The notes under the pieces are model-generated. The model was not told the DNA's origin. It saw only the letters and a program-made list of their open reading frames with translations, and searched no databases. Positions 35,603-49,070 of a DNA stretch of 64,000 nt are shown here, one piece after another. The number at the start of each line of letters is the position of its first letter. The stretch's first letter is position 1. Both the position numbers and the translations under genes were made by a program. The DNA lies in NCBI RefSeq assembly GCF_051020985.1, contig NC_134999.1, positions 6,324,001-6,388,000 on the forward strand, written 5' to 3'. The stretch comes from Nomia melanderi (lineage: Eukaryota; Arthropoda; Insecta; Hymenoptera; Halictidae).

Positions 35603-36726
35603 GACCCTCCCATCGGTCAGGCGGATGTAGCCTTCGTCCCTATGAGACATCGTCGCGGAGTCCCATCACTGCTAAGTCAAATGGCTACCCACGACCTTCC
35701 TGGCAATTCTGCCCCGACGGAATGCAAGTTTTGCACATTGGAAACCTGGTTTGTATAGTCTAAAGTCAATTTCGACCAAAAGTATGCAGACCCTCCCATC
35801 GGTCAGCCGGATGTAGCCTTGGTCCCTATGAGACCTCTCCCTGGTGTCCAATCACTGCTAAGTCAAATGACTACCCCCGACATTCATCGCAATTCTGCCG
35901 TACGGAATCCAAGTTTTCCACTTTGGAAACCTGGTGTGTATAGTCTAAAGTCAATTTCGACCAAAAGTATCCCGACCCTCCCATCGGTCAGGCGGATGTA
36001 GCCTTCGTCCCTATGAGACATCGTCCTGGAGTCCCATCACTGCTAAGTCAAATGGCCACCCCCGACCTTCCTGGCAATTCTGCCCGACGGAATCCTAGTT
36101 TTGCACTTTGGAAACCTGGATTGTATATTCTAAAGTCATTTTCGACCAAAATTATCCAGACCTTACCATCGGTCAGCCGGATGTAGCCTTCGTCCCTATG
36201 AGACCTCGTCCTGGAGTCCCATCACTGCTAAGTCAAATGGCTACCCACGACCTTCCTGGAAATTCTGCCCGACGGAATCCAAGTTATGCACTTTGGAAAC
36301 CTGGTTTGGATAGTCTAAAGTCAATTTCGACCAAAAGTATCCCGACCCTCCCATCGGACAGGCGGATGTAGCCTTGGAACCTATGAGACCTCGTCCTGGA
36401 GTCCCATTACTGCTAAGTCAAATGACTACACCCGACCTTCCTGTCAATTCTGCCCCGACGGAATGCAAGTTTTGCACATTGGAAACCTGGATTGTATAGT
36501 CTAAAGTCAATTTCGACCAAAAGTATCCCGACCTTCCCATCTGTCAGCCGGATGTAGCATTGGTCCCTATGAGACCTCGCCCTGGTGTCCAATCACTGCT
36601 AAGTCAAATGGCTACCCACGACCTTCCTGGCAATTCTGGCCGACGGAATCCAAGTTTTCCACTTTGGAAACCTGGATTGTTTAGTCTAAAGTCAGTTTCG
36701 ACCAAAAGTATCCCGACCTTCCCATA

Positions 36727-36979
36727 GGTCAGCCGGATGTAGCCTTCGTCCCTATGAGACATCGTCCTGGAGTCCCATCACAGCTAAGTCAAATGGCTAC
36801 CCCCTACCTTCCTGGCAATTCTGCCCGACGGAATCCTAGTTTTCCACTTTGGAAACCTGGTTTGGATAGTCTAAAGTCAATTTCGACTAAAAGTATCCCG
36901 AACTTCCCATCGGTCAGCCGGATGTAGCCTTGGAACCTGAGACTTCGTCCTGTAGTCCCATCACTGCTAAGTCAAATGA
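36727..36979 (+). repeat. Duplicated segment, about 253 bp, first copy
   Basis: This matches 38570-38822 (offset 1,843 bp, 10 monomers). It is marked by CCCCTACCTTCC, AATCCTAG, TTTGGATAG and AACCTGAGACTTCGTCCTG. Confidence 0.8.
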
Positions 36980-38071
36980 CTACCTCCGACCTTCCTGGCA
37001 ATTCTGCCCGACGGAGTCCAAGTTTTCCACTTTGGAAACCTGGTTTGTATAGTCTAAAGTCAATTTCGACCAAAAGTATCCCGACCTTCCCTTCGGTCAG
37101 CCGGATGTAGCCTTCGTCCCTATGAGACATCGTCCTGGAGTCCCATCACTGCTAAGTCAAATGGCCACCCCCGACTTTCCTGGCAATTCTGCCCGACGGA
37201 GTCCTAGTTTTGCACTTTGGAAACCTGGATTGTATATTCTAAAGTCAGTTTCGACCAAAAGTATCCCGACCTTCCCATAGGTCAGCCGGATGTAGCCTTC
37301 GTCCCTATGAGACCTCGTCCTGGAGTCCCATCACAGCTAAGTCAAATGGCTCCCCCGAGCTTCCTCGCAATTCCGGCCGACGGAATCCATGTTTTCCACT
37401 TTGAAAACCTGGTTAGTATAGTCTGAAGTCAATTCCGACCAAAAGTATCCCGACCTTCCCATCAGTCAGCCGGATGTAGCCTTGGTCCCTATGAGATCTC
37501 GTCCTGGAGTCCCATCACAGATAAGTCAAGTGGCCCCCCCGAGCTTCCGGGCAATTCTGCCCGACGGAATCCAAGTTTGGCACTTTGGAAACCTGGTTTG
37601 TATAGTCTAAAGTCAATTTCGACCAAATGTATCCCGACCTTCCCATCGGTCAGCCGGATGTAGCCTTGGTCCCTATGAGAACTCGTCCTGCAGTCCCATC
37701 ACAGCTGAGTCAAACGGCTCCCCCGAACTTCCTGGCAATTCTGGCCGGCGGAATACAAGTTTTCCACTTTGGAAACCTGGATTGTTTAGTCTAAAGTCAG
37801 TTTCGACCAAAAGTATCCCGACCTTCCCATCGGTCAGCCGGATGTAGCCTTGGTCCCTATGAGACATCGTCCTGGAGTCCCATCACTGCTAAGTCTAATG
37901 GCTACCCCCTACCTTCCTGGCAATTCTGCCCGACGGAATCCTAGTTTTGCACTTTGGAAACCTGGATTGTATAGTCTAAAGTCAATTTCGACAAAAAGTA
38001 TCCCGACCTTCCCATCGGTCAGCCGGATGTAGCCTTCGTCCCTATAAGACATCGTCCTGGACTCCCATCAC

Positions 38072-38609
38072 TGCTAAGTCAAATGGCTACCCCCGACCTT
38101 CCTGGCAATTCTGCCCGACGGAATCCAAGTTTTCCACTTTGGAAACCTGGTTTGTATAGTCTCAAGTCAATTTCGACCAAAAGTGTCCCGACCCCCCCAT
38201 CAGTCAGCCGGATGTAGCCTTGGTCTCTATGAGATCTCGTCCTGGAGTCCCATCACTGCTAAGTCAAATGGCTACACCCGACCTTCCTGGCAATTCTGCC
38301 CGACGGAGTCAAAGTCTTCCACTTTGGAAACCTGGATTGTATAGTCTAAGGTCAATGTCGACCAAAAGTATTCCGAACTTCCCATCGGTCAGCTGGATGT
38401 AGCCTTGGAACTTGAGACCTCGTCCTGGAGTCCCAGCACTGCTAAGTCAAATGACTACCCCCGACCTTCCTGGCAATTCTGTCCAACGGAGTCCCAGTTT
38501 TCCACTTTGGAAACCTGGTTTGTATAGTCTAAAGTCAATTTCGACCAAAAGTATCCCGACCTTCCCATCGGTCAGCCGGATGTAGCCTTCGTCCCTATGA
38601 GACATCGTC
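38072..38609 (+). repeat. Duplicated segment, about 538 bp, first copy
   Basis: The three monomers recur at 39548-40085 (offset 1,476 bp, 8 monomers). The markers are GTGTCCCGACCCCCCCATC, GGTCTCTATGAG, AGTCAAAGTCTTCC, AAGGTCAATGTCG and GGAACTTGAGACC. I noted about two differences. Its right end overlaps the second copy of the 253-bp segment (38570-38822), so the two duplications are nested. Confidence 0.85.
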
Positions 38610-38822
38610 CTGGAGTCCCATCACAGCTAAGTCATATGGCTACCCCCTACCTTCCTGGCAATTCTGCCCGACGGAATCCTAGTTTTCCACTTTGGAAACC
38701 TGGTTTGGATAGTCTAAAGTCAATTTCGACTAAAAGTATCCCGAACTTCCCATCGGTCAGCCGGATGTTGCCTTGGAACCTGAGACTTCGTCCTGTAGTC
38801 CCATCACTGCTAAGTCAAATGG
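38570..38822 (+). repeat. Duplicated segment, about 253 bp, second copy
   Basis: This is the partner of 36727-36979, with GATGTTGCC and GTCATATGG as private changes. It overlaps the end of the 538-bp segment. Confidence 0.8.
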
Positions 38823-39547
38823 CTACCCCCGACCTTCCTGGCAATTCGGGCCGACGGAATCCAAGTTTTCCACTTTGGAAACCTGGTTTGTATAGTCCAA
38901 AGTCACTTTCGACCAAAAGTATCCCGACCATCCCATCGGTCAGCCGGATGTAGCCTTGGTCCCTATGAGACCTCTCCCTGGTGTCCAATCACTTCTAAGT
39001 CAAATGGCTTCCCCCGACCTTCTTGGCAATTCTGGCCGACGGAATCCAAGTTTTGCACTTTGGCAACCTGGTTTGTATAGTCTAAAGGCATTTCCGACCA
39101 AAAGTATCCAGACCTTCCCATCCGTCAGGCGGATGTATCCTTGGTCGCTATGAGATCTCGTCCTGGAGTCCCATCACTGCTATGTCAAATGGCTACCCCC
39201 GACCTTCCTGGCAATTCTGGCCGACGGAATCCAAGTTTTCCACTTTGGCAATCTGGTTTGTATAGTCTAAAGTCATTTTCGACCAAAAGTATCCAGACCT
39301 TCCCATCTATCAGCCGGATGTAGCCTTGGTCCCTATGAGACCTACCCCTGGTGTCCAATCACCGCTAAGTCAAATGGCTTCCCCCGACCTTCCTGGCAAT
39401 TCTGGCCGACGGAATCCCAGTTTTCCACTTTGGAAACCCGGATTGTATAGTCTAAAGTCAATTTCGACCAAAAGTATCCCGTCCTTCACATCGGTCAGCC
39501 GGATGTAGCCTTGGTCCCTATGAGAACTCGTCCTGCAGTCCCATCAC

Positions 39548-40085
39548 TGCTAAGTCAAATGGCTACCCCCGACCTTCCTGGCAATTCTGCCCGACGGAAT
39601 CCAAGTTTTCCACTTTGGAAACCTGGTTTGTATAGTCTACAGTCAATTTCGACCAAAAGTGTCCCGACCCCCCCATCAGTCAGCCGGATGTAGCCTTGGT
39701 CTCTATGAGATCTCGTCCTGGAGTCCCATCACTGCTAAGTCAAATGGCTACACCCGACCTTCCTGGCAATTCTGCCCGACGGAGTCAAAGTCTTCCACTT
39801 TGGAAACCTGGATTGTATAGTCTAAGGTCAATGTCGACCAAAAGTATTCCGAACTTCCCATCGGTCAGCTGGATGTAGCCTTGGAACTTGAGACCTCGTC
39901 CTGGAGTCCCAGCACTGCTAAGTCAAATGACTACCCCCGACCTTCCTGGCAATTCTGTCCAACGGAGTCCCAGTTTTCCACTTTGGAAACCTGGTTTGTA
40001 TAGTCTAAAGTCAATTTCGACCAAAAGTATCCCGACCTTCCCATCGGTCAGCCGGATGTAGCCTTCGTCCCTATGAGACATCGTC
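39548..40085 (+). repeat. Duplicated segment, about 538 bp, second copy
   Basis: This is the partner of 38072-38609. It ends where the sequence changes to CATCGTCGTGATGTCCC. Confidence 0.85.
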
Positions 40086-41817
40086 GTGATGTCCCATCAC
40101 CGCTAAGTCAAATGGCTTCTCCCGACCTTCCTGGCAATTCTGCCCGACGGAATCCAAGTTTTGCACTTTGGAAACCTGGATTGTATAGTCTAAAGTCAAT
40201 TGCGACCAATAGTATCCAGAACTTCCCATGGGTCAGCCGGATGTAGCCTTCGTCCCTATGAGACATCGTCCTGGAGTCCCATCACTGCTAAGTCAAATGG
40301 CTACCCCCAACCTACCTGGCAATTCTGCCGACGGAATCCAAGTTTTGCACTTTGGAAACCTGGTTTGTTTAGTCTAAAGCGAATTTCGACCAAAAGTATC
40401 CCGACCTTCCCATCAGGCAGCCGGATGTAGCCTTGGTCCCAATGAGACCTCGTCCCGGAGTCCCATCACAGCTAAGTCAAATGGCTCCCCCGACCTTCCT
40501 CGCAATTCCGGCCGACGGAATCCAAGTTTTCCACTTTGAAAACCTGGTTAGTATATTCTAAAGTCAATTTCGACCAAAAGTATCCCGACCTTCCCATCGG
40601 TCAGCCGGATGTAGCCTTGGTCCCTATGAGACCTCCCCTGGTGTCCAATCACTGCTAAGTCAAATGGCTACCCCCGACCTACCTGACAATTCTGCCGACG
40701 GAATCCAAGTTTTGCACTTTGGATACCTGGTTTGTATAGTCTAAAGTCATTTCCGACCAAAAGCATCCAGACCTACCCATCGGTCAGCCGGATGTAGCCT
40801 TGGTCCCTATGAGATCTCTTCCTCGAGTCCCATCACTGCTAAGTCAAATGGCTACCCCCGACCTTCCTGGCAAATCTGCCCGACGCAATTCATGTTTCCC
40901 ACTTTGGCAACCTGGTTTGTATAGTCTAAAGTCATTTTCGACCAATAGTATCCAGAACTTCCCATGGGTCAGACGGATGTAGCCTTCGTCCCTATGAGAC
41001 ATCGTCCTGGAGTCCCATCACTGCTAAGTCAAATGGCTACCCCCGACCTACCTGGCAATTCTGCCGACGGAATCCAAGTTTTGCACTTTGGAAACCTGGT
41101 TTGTTTAGTCTAAAGCGAATTTCGACCAAAAGTATCCCGACCTTCCCATCGGGCAGCCGGATGTAGCCTTGGTCCCAATGAGACCTCGTCCCGGAGTCCC
41201 ATCACAGCTAAGTCAAATGGCTCCCCCGACCTTCCTCGCAATTCCGGCCGACGGAATCCAAGTTTTCCACTTTGAAAACCTGGTTTGTATATTCTAAAGT
41301 CAATTTCGACCAAAAGTATCCAGACCTTCCCATCGGTCAGCCGGATGTAGCCTTGGTCCCTATGAGACCCCCCTGGTGTCCAATCACTGCTAAGTAAAAT
41401 GGCTTCCCCCGACCGTCCTGGCAATTCTGCCCGACGGAATCCATGTTTTGCACTTTGGAAACCTGGATTGTATAGTCTAAAGTCAATTTCGACCAATAGT
41501 ATCCAGAACTTCCCATGGGTCAGCCGGATGTAGCCTTCGTCCCTATGAGACATCGTCCTGGAGTCCCATCACTGCTAAGTCAAATGGCTACCCCCGACCT
41601 ACCTGGCATTTCTGCCGACGGAATCCAAGTTTTGCACTTTGGAAACCTGGATTGTATAGTCTAAAGTCAATTTCGGCCAAAGGTATCCAGAACTTCCCAT
41701 GGGTCAGCCGGATGTAGCCTTCGTCCCTATGAGACCTCGTCCCGGAGTCCCATCACAGCTAAGTCAAATGGCTCCCCCGACCTTCCTCGCAATTCCGGCC
41801 GACGGAATCCAAGTTTT
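40086..41817 (+). repeat. Block rich in the GCGAATTTCG monomer pair (about 9 monomers)
   Basis: A two-monomer module recurs. It reads TTTAGTCTAAAGCGAATTTC, then GGCAGCCGG or GGCAGACGG, then TCCCAATGAGACCTCGTCCC, then a 184-bp form (GGCTCCCCCGACC) ending in CTTTGAAAACCTGG and TATATTC. GCGAATTTCG starts at 40379 and 41115 here and recurs at 42219, 43879 and 46276. The spacings are about 4, 6, 9 and 13 monomers. Confidence 0.8.
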
Positions 41818-42511
41818 CCACTTTGGAAACCTGGATTGTATAGTCTACTGTCAATTTCGACCAAAAGTATTCCGACCTTCCCATCGGTCAGCCGGATGTA
41901 GCCTTCGTCCCAATGAGACATCGTCCTGGAGTCCCAACACTGCTAAGTCAGATGGCTACCCACGACCTTCCTGGCAATTCTGCCCGACGGAATCCAAGTT
42001 TTGCACTGTGGAAACCTGGATTGTATAGTCTAAAGTCAATTTCGACCAATAGTATCCAGAACTTCCCATGGGTCAGACGGATGTAGCCTTCGTCCCTATG
42101 AGACACCGTCCTGGAGTCCCATCACTGCTAAGTCACATGGCTACCCCCGACCTACCTGGCAATTCTGCCGACGGAATCCAAGTTTTGCACTTTGGAAACC
42201 TGGTTTGTTTAGTCTAAAGCGAATTTCGACCAAAAGTATCCCGACCTTCCCATCGGGCAGACGGATGTAGCCTTGGTCCCAATGAGACCTCGTCCCGGAG
42301 TCCCATCACAGCTAAGTCAAATGGCTCCCCCGACCTTCCTCGCAATTCCGGCCGACGGAATCCAAGTTTTCCACTTTGAAAACCTGGTTTGTATATTCCA
42401 AAGTCAATTTCGACCAAAAGTATCCCGACCTTCCCATCGGTCAGCCGGATGTAGCCTTGGTCCCTATGAGACCTCCCCTGGTGTCCAATCACTGCTAAGT
42501 CAAATGGCTAC
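41818..42511 (+). repeat. Duplicated segment, about 694 bp, first copy
   Basis: This matches 45875-46568 (offset 4,057 bp, 22 monomers). The shared markers are TAGTCTACTGTC, CCCAACACTG, GTCAGATGG, CACTGTGG, GTCACATGG and the GCGAATTTCG pair. Confidence 0.85.
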
Positions 42512-45500
42512 ACCCGACCTTCATGGCAATTCTGCCCGACGGAATCCAAGTTTTCCACTTTGGAAACCTAGATTGTATAGTCTAAAGTCAATTTCGACCA
42601 AAAGTATCCAGAACTTCCCATGGTTCAGCCGGATGTAGCCTTCGTCCCTATGAGACGTCGTCCTGGAGTCCCATCACTGCTAAGTCAAATGGCTACCCCC
42701 GACCTACCTGACAATTCTGCCGACGGAATCCAAGTTTTGCACTTTGGAAACCTGGTTTGTATAGTCTAAAGTCATTTTCGACCAAAAGTATCCAGACATT
42801 CCCGTCGGTCTGCCGGATGTATCCTTAGTCCCTATGAGATCTCGTCCTGGAGTCCCATCACTGCTAAATCAAATGGCTACCCCCGACATTCCTGGCAATT
42901 GTGGCCGACGGAATCCAGGTTTTCCACTTTGGCAACCTGGTTTGAATAGTCTAAAGTCATTTTCGACCAAAAGTATCTAGACCTTCCTATCTGTCAGCCT
43001 GATGTAGCCTTGGTCCCTATGAGACCTCGTCCCGTGTCCAATCACTGCTAAGTCAAATGGCTTCCCCCGACCTTCCTGGCAATTCTGTCCGACGAAATCC
43101 AAGTTTTCCACTTTGGAAACCTGGATTGTATAGTCTAATGTCAATTTCGACCAAAAGTATTCCGACCTTCCCATGGGTCAGCCGGATGTAGCCTTCGTCC
43201 CTATGAGACCTCGCCCTGGTGTCCAATCACTGCTAAGTCAAATGGCTACCCCCGACCTTCCTGGCAATTCTGCCCGACGGAATCCAAGTTTTGCACTTTG
43301 GAAACCTGGATTGTATAGTCTAAAGCCAATTTCGACCAAAAGTATCCCGACCTTCCCATCGGTCAGCCGGATGTAGCCATGGAACCTATGAGACCTCGCC
43401 CCGGAATCCCATCACTGCTAAGTCAAATGGCTACCCCCGACATTCCTGGCAATTGTGGCCGACGGAATCCAGGTTTTCCACTTTGGAAACCTGGTTTGAA
43501 TAGTCTAAAGTCATTTTCGACCAACAGTATCCAGACCTTCCCATCTGTCAGCCGGATGTAGCCTTGGTCCCTATGAGACCTCGCCCTGGTGTCCAATCAC
43601 TGCTAAGTCAAATGGCTTCCCCCGACCTTCCTCGCAATTCCGGCCGACGGAATCCAAGGTTTCCACTTTGGCAACATGCTTTGTATAGTCTAAAGTCATT
43701 TTCGACCAAAAGTATCCAGACCTTCCCATCGGTCAGCCGGATGTAGCCTTCGTCCCTATGAGACATCGTCCTGGAGTCCCATCACTGCTAAGTCAAATGG
43801 CTACCCCCGACCTACCTGGCATTTCTGCCGACGGAATCCAAGTTTTGCACTTTGGAAACCTGGTTTGTTTAGTCTAAAGCGAATTTCGACCAAAAGTATC
43901 CCGACCTTCCCATCAGGCAGCCGGATGTAGCCTTGGTCCCAATGAGACCTCGTCCCGGAGTCCCATCACAGCTAAGTCAAATGGCTCCCCCGACCTTCCT
44001 CGCAATTCCGGCCGACGGAATCCAAGTTTTCCACGTTGAAAACCTGGTTTGTATATTCTAAAGTCAATTTCGACCAAAAGTATCCCGACCTTCCCATCAG
44101 TCAGCCGGATATAGCCTTGGTCCCTATGAGACCTCGTCCTGGAGTCCCATCACTGCTAAGTGAAATGGCTACCCCCGACCTTCCTGGCAATTCTGCCCGA
44201 CGGAATCCAAGTTTTGCACTTTGGAAACCTGGATTGTATTGTCTAAAGCCAATTTCGACCAAAAGTGTCCCGACCTTCCCATCGGTCAGCCGGATGTAGC
44301 CATGGAACCTATGAGAGCTCGTCCTGGAGTCCCGTCACTGCTAAGTCAAATGACTACCCCCGACCTTCCTGGCAATTCTGCCCCGAGGGAATGCAAGTTT
44401 TGCACTTGGGAAACCTGGATTGTATAGTCTAAAGTCAATTTCGACCAAAAGTATCCCGACCTTCCCATCGGTCAGCCGGATGTATCCTTGGTCCCTATGA
44501 GATCTCGTCCTGGAGACCCATCACTGCTAAGTCAAATGGCTACACCCGACCTTCCTGGCAATTCTGCCCGACGGAATCCAAGTTTTCCACTTTGGAAAAC
44601 TGGATTGTATAGTCTAAAGTCAATTTCGACCAAAAGTATCCAGAACTTCCCATGGGTCAGCCGGATGTAGCCTTCGTCCCTATGAGACGTCGTCCTGGTG
44701 TCCCATCACTGCTAAGTCAAATGGCTACCCCCGACCTACCTGGCAATTCTGCCGACGGAATCCGAGTTTGCACTTTGGAAACCTGGTTTGTATAGTCTAA
44801 AGTCATATTCGATCAAAAGTATCCAGACCTTCCCGTCGGTCTGCCGGATGTAGCCTTAGTCCCTATGAGACCTCCCCTGGTGTCCAATCACTGCTAAGTC
44901 AAATGGCTACACCCGACCTTCATGGCAATTCTGCCCGACGGAATCCAAGTTTTCCACTTTGGAAACCTAGATTGTATAGTCTAAAGTCAATTTCGACCAA
45001 AAGTATACAGAACTTCCCATGGTTCAGCCGGATGTAGCCTTCGTCCCTATGAGACGTGGTCCTGGAGTCCCATCACTGCTAAGTCAAATGGCTACCCCCG
45101 ACCTACCTGACAATTCTGCCGACGGAATCCAAGTTTTGCACTTTGGAAACTTGGTTTGTATAGTCTAAAGTCATTTTCGACCAAAAGTATCCAGACCTTC
45201 CCGTCGGTCTGCCGGATGTATCCTTAGTCCCTATGAGATCTCGTCCTGGAGTCCCATCACTGCTAAATCAAATGGCTACCCCCAACATTCCTGGCAATTC
45301 TGCCGACGGAACCCAAGTTTGCACTTTGGCAACCTGGTTTGAATAGTCTAAAGTCATTTTCGACCAAAAGTATCCCGACCTTCCCATCGGTCAGCCGGAT
45401 ATAGCCTTGGTCCCTATGAGACCTCGTCCTGGAGTCCCATCACTGCTAAGTCAAATGGCTCCCCCGACCTTCCTCGCAATTCCGGCCGACGGAATCCAAG

Positions 45501-45874
45501 TTTTCCACTTTGAAAACCTGGTTTGTATAGTCTAAAGTCAATTCCGACCAAAAGTATCCCGACCTTCCCATCGGTGAGCCGGATGTAGCCATTGAACCTA
45601 TGAGACCTCGTCCTCGAGTCCCATCACTGCTAAGTCGAATGACTACCCCCGACCTTCCTGGCAATTCTGCCCGACGGAATCCAAGTTTTCCACTTTGGAA
45701 ACCTGGTTTGTATAGTCTAAAGTCAATTTCGACCAATAGTATCCCGACCTTCCCATCGGTTAGCCGGATGTAGCCTTGGTCCCTATGAGACCTCGCCCTG
45801 GTGTCCAATCACTGCTAAGTCAAATGGCTTCCCCCGACCTTCCTGGCAATTCTGTCCGACGAAATCAAAGTTTT
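42512..45874 (+). repeat. Mosaic block between the 694-bp copies (about 18 monomers)
   Basis: Sequence near 42471-42690 recurs near 44870-45089 (offset 2,399 bp, 13 monomers; markers ACCTCCCCTGG, GGCTACACCCGACCTTCATGG, AACCTAGATTG, CCATGGTTCAGCC). Several monomers are shortened by loss of one C in TTCTGCCGACGG (for example 42716, 43826 and 44749). Confidence 0.75.
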
Positions 45875-46568
45875 CCACTTTGGAAACCTGGATTGTATAG
45901 TCTACTGTCAATTTCGAACAAAAGTATTCCGACCTTCCCATCGGTCAGCCGGATGTAGCCTTCGTCCCAATGAGATATCGTCCTGGAGTCCCAACACTGC
46001 TAAGTCAGATGGCTACCCACGACCTTCCTGGCAATTCTGCCCGACGGAATCCAAGTTTTGCACTGTGGAAACCAGGACTGTATAGTCTAAAGTCAATTTC
46101 GACCAATAGTATCCAGAACTTCCCATGGGTCAGACGGATGTAGCCTTCGTCCCTATGAGACATCGTCCTGGAGTCCCATCACTGCTAAGTCACATGGCTA
46201 CCCCCGACCTACCTGGCAATTCTGCCGACGGAATCCAAGTTTTGCACTTTGGAAACCTGGTTTGTTTAGTCTAAAGCGAATTTCGACCAAAAGTATCCCG
46301 ACCTTCAAATCGGGCAGACGGATGTAGCCTTGGGCCCAATGAGACCTCGTCCCGGAGTCCCATCACAGCTAAGTCAAATGGCTCCCCCGACCTTCCTCGC
46401 AATTCCGGCCGACGGAATCCAAGTTTTCCACTTTGAAAACCTGGTTTGTATATTCTAAAGTCAATTTCGACCAAAAGTATCCCGACCTTCCCATCGGTCA
46501 GCCTGATGTAGCCTTGGTCCCTATGAGACCTCCCCTGGTGTCCAATCACTGCTAAGTCAAATGGCTAC
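45875..46568 (+). repeat. Duplicated segment, about 694 bp, second copy
   Basis: This is the partner of 41818-42511. Private changes include TTCGAACAAAAG, ACCAGGACTG, CTTCAAATCGGG and GGGCCCAATG. Confidence 0.85.
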
Positions 46569-47963
46569 CCCCGACCTACCTGGCAATTCTGCCGACGGAA
46601 TCCAAGTTTTGCACTTTGGAAACCTGGATTGTATAGTGTAAAGTCAATTTCGACCAAAAGTATCCCGAACATCCCATCGGGCAGCTGGATGAAGCCTTGG
46701 TCCCTATGAGACCTCGTCCTGGAGTCCCATCACTGCTAAGTCAAATGACTACCCCCGTCCTTCCTGGCAACTCTGCCCGACGGAATCCAAGTTTTGAACT
46801 TTGGAATCCCGTATTGTATAGTCTAATGTCAATTTCGACCAAAAGTATCCCGAACTTCTCATCGGTCAGCCGGATGTAGCCTTGGTCCCTATGAGACCTA
46901 GTCCTGGAGTCCCATCACAGGTAAGTCAAATGGCTCCCCCGACATTCCTGGCAATTCTGCCCGACGGAATCCAAGTTTTGAACTTTGGAATCCCGTATTG
47001 TATAGTCTAATGTCAATTTCGACCAAAAGTATCCCGAACTTCTCATCGGTCAGCCGGATGTAGCCTTGGTCCCTATGAGACCTCGCCCTGGAGTCCCATC
47101 ACTGCTAAGTCAAATGGCTACCCCCGACCTTCATGGCAATTCCGGCCGACGGAATCCAAGTTTTCCACTTTGAAAACATGGTTTGTATAGTCTAAATTCA
47201 ATTTCGACCAAAAGTATCCAGACCTTCCCATCGGTCAGCCGGATGTAGCCTTGGTCCCTATGAGACCTCTCCCTGGTGTCCAATCACTGCTAAGTCAAAT
47301 GGCTACCCCCGACCTTCCTGGCAATTCTGCCCGACGGAATCCAAGTTTTGCACTTTGGAAACCTGGACTGTATAGTCTAAAGTCAATTTCGACCCACAGT
47401 ATCCCGACCTTCACATCGGTCAGGCGGATGTAGTCTTGGTCCCTACGAGACATCGTCCTGGAGTCCCATCACTGCTAAGTCAAATGGCTACCCCCGATAT
47501 TCCTGGCAATTCTGGCCGACGGAATCCAAGTTTTGCACTTTGGAAACCTGGATTGTATAGTCTAAAGTCAATTTCGACCATAAGTATCCCGACCTTCCCA
47601 TCGGTCAGCCGGATGTAGCCTTGGTCCCTATGAGACCTCGTCCTGGAGTGCTATCACTGCTAAGTCAAATGGCTTCCCCCGACCTTCCTGGCAATTCTGC
47701 CCAACGGAATCCAAGTTTTGCACTTTGGAAATGTGGATTGTATAGAATAAAGTCAATTTCGACCAAAAGTATCCCGACCCTCCCATCGGTCAGCCGGATG
47801 TAGCCTCGGTCCCTATGAGACCTCTCCCTGGTGTCCAATCACTGCTACGTCAAATGGCTACCCACGACCTACCTGGCAATTCTGCCCGACGGAGTCCAAG
47901 TTTTCCACTTTGGGAACCTGGATTGTATAGTCTAAAGTCTATTTCGACTAAAATTATCCCGAC
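46569..47963 (+). repeat. Mosaic block (about 7.5 monomers)
   Basis: The variant GAACTTTGGAATCCCGTATTG appears in two consecutive monomers near 46797 and 46980, so part of one monomer has been locally duplicated. The lineage marker CCCCCGTCCTTCCTGGCAAC occurs near 46751. The rest are single variant monomers. Confidence 0.72.
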
Positions 47964-49070
47964 CATCCCATCGGTCAGCCGGATGTAGCCTTGGTCCCTA
48001 TGAGACCCCTCCCTGGTGTCCAATCACCGCTAAGTCAAATGGCTACACCAGACATTCCTGGCTACTCTGCCCGACGCAATCCAAGATTCCACTTTGAAAA
48101 CCTGATTTCTATAGTCTAAAGTCAATTTCGACAAAAAGTATTCCGTCCTTCCCATCGGTCAGCCGGATGTAGCCTTGGTCCCTATGAGACCTCGACCTGG
48201 TGTCCAATCACTGCTAAGTCAAATGGCTACCCCCGACCTTCCTGGCAATTCTGCCCGACGGAATCCAAGTTTTATACTTTGGAAACCTGGACTGTATTGT
48301 CTATAGTCAATTTCGACCAAATGTAACCCGACCTTCTCATCGGTCAGCCGGATGTAGCCTTGTTCCTATGAGACCTCGTCCTGGAGTCCCATCACTGCTA
48401 AGTCAAATGACTACCCCCGACCTTCCTGGCAATTCTGCCCGACGGAATCCAAGTTTTGTACTTTGGAAACCTGGACTGTATTGTCTAAAGTCAATTTCGA
48501 CCAAAAGTAACCCGACCTTCCCATCGGTCAGCCGGATGTAGCCTTCGTCCCTATGAGACCTCATCCTGGAATCCCATCACTGCTAAGTTAAATGGCTTCC
48601 CTCGATCTTCCTGGCAATTCCGGCCGACGGAATCCAAGTTTTCCACTTTCGAAACCTGGTTTGTATAGTCTAAAGTCAATTTCGACCAAAAGTATCCCGA
48701 ACGTCCCATCGGTCAGCCGGATGTAGCCCTGGAACCTATGAGACCTCGTCCTGGAGTCCCAACACTGCTAAGTCAAGTGACTACCCCCGACCTTCCTGCA
48801 ATTCTGCCCGACGGAATCCAAGTTTTGTACTTTGGAAACCTGGACTGTATAGTCTAAAGTCAATTTCGACCAAATATATCCCGACCTTCCCATCGGTCAG
48901 CCGGATGTAGCCTTGTTCCCTATGAGATCTCGTCCTGGAGTACCATCACTGCTAAGTCAAATGGCTACCCCCGACCTTCCTGGCAATTCTGCCCGACGGA
49001 ATACAAGTTTTCCACTTTGGAAACCTGGATTGAATAGTCTAAGGTCAATTTCGACCAAACGTATCCCGAC
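47964..49070 (+). repeat. Tandem duplication of 1,107 bp (6 monomers), copy 1
   Basis: The end of this copy is the start of the next, so the pair is exactly tandem. The markers are GACCCCTCCCTGG, GACGCAATCCAAGATTCC, ACTTTGGAAACCTGGACTG, TTGTTCCTATGAG (one base short), CTTCCTGCAATTC (two bases short) and AAATATATCCC. I noted about eight differences between copies, or roughly 99% identity. Confidence 0.88.

Larger units (their letters stand above)
34111..38071 (+). repeat. Mosaic block with short local copies (about 21 monomers)
   Basis: The block includes a segment at 35278-35602 that matches 24162-24486 (offset 11,116 bp), with the U2/U3-specific variants TTCACCCCACC and GGAATCCATG, so it derives from that part of the array rather than from U1. 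The 36-37.9 kb part has its own variants (TTTGGATAGTC, AATCCTAG, CCCCTACC, TCAGGCGG). At 36727-36979 it matches 38570-38822. Confidence 0.75.

Noticed and set aside
41110..41553. The longest open frame of the window, 147 codons on the minus strand
   Set aside because: It spans more than two satellite monomers that include a 184-bp form; the length follows from the lost base. No domain is recognisable.
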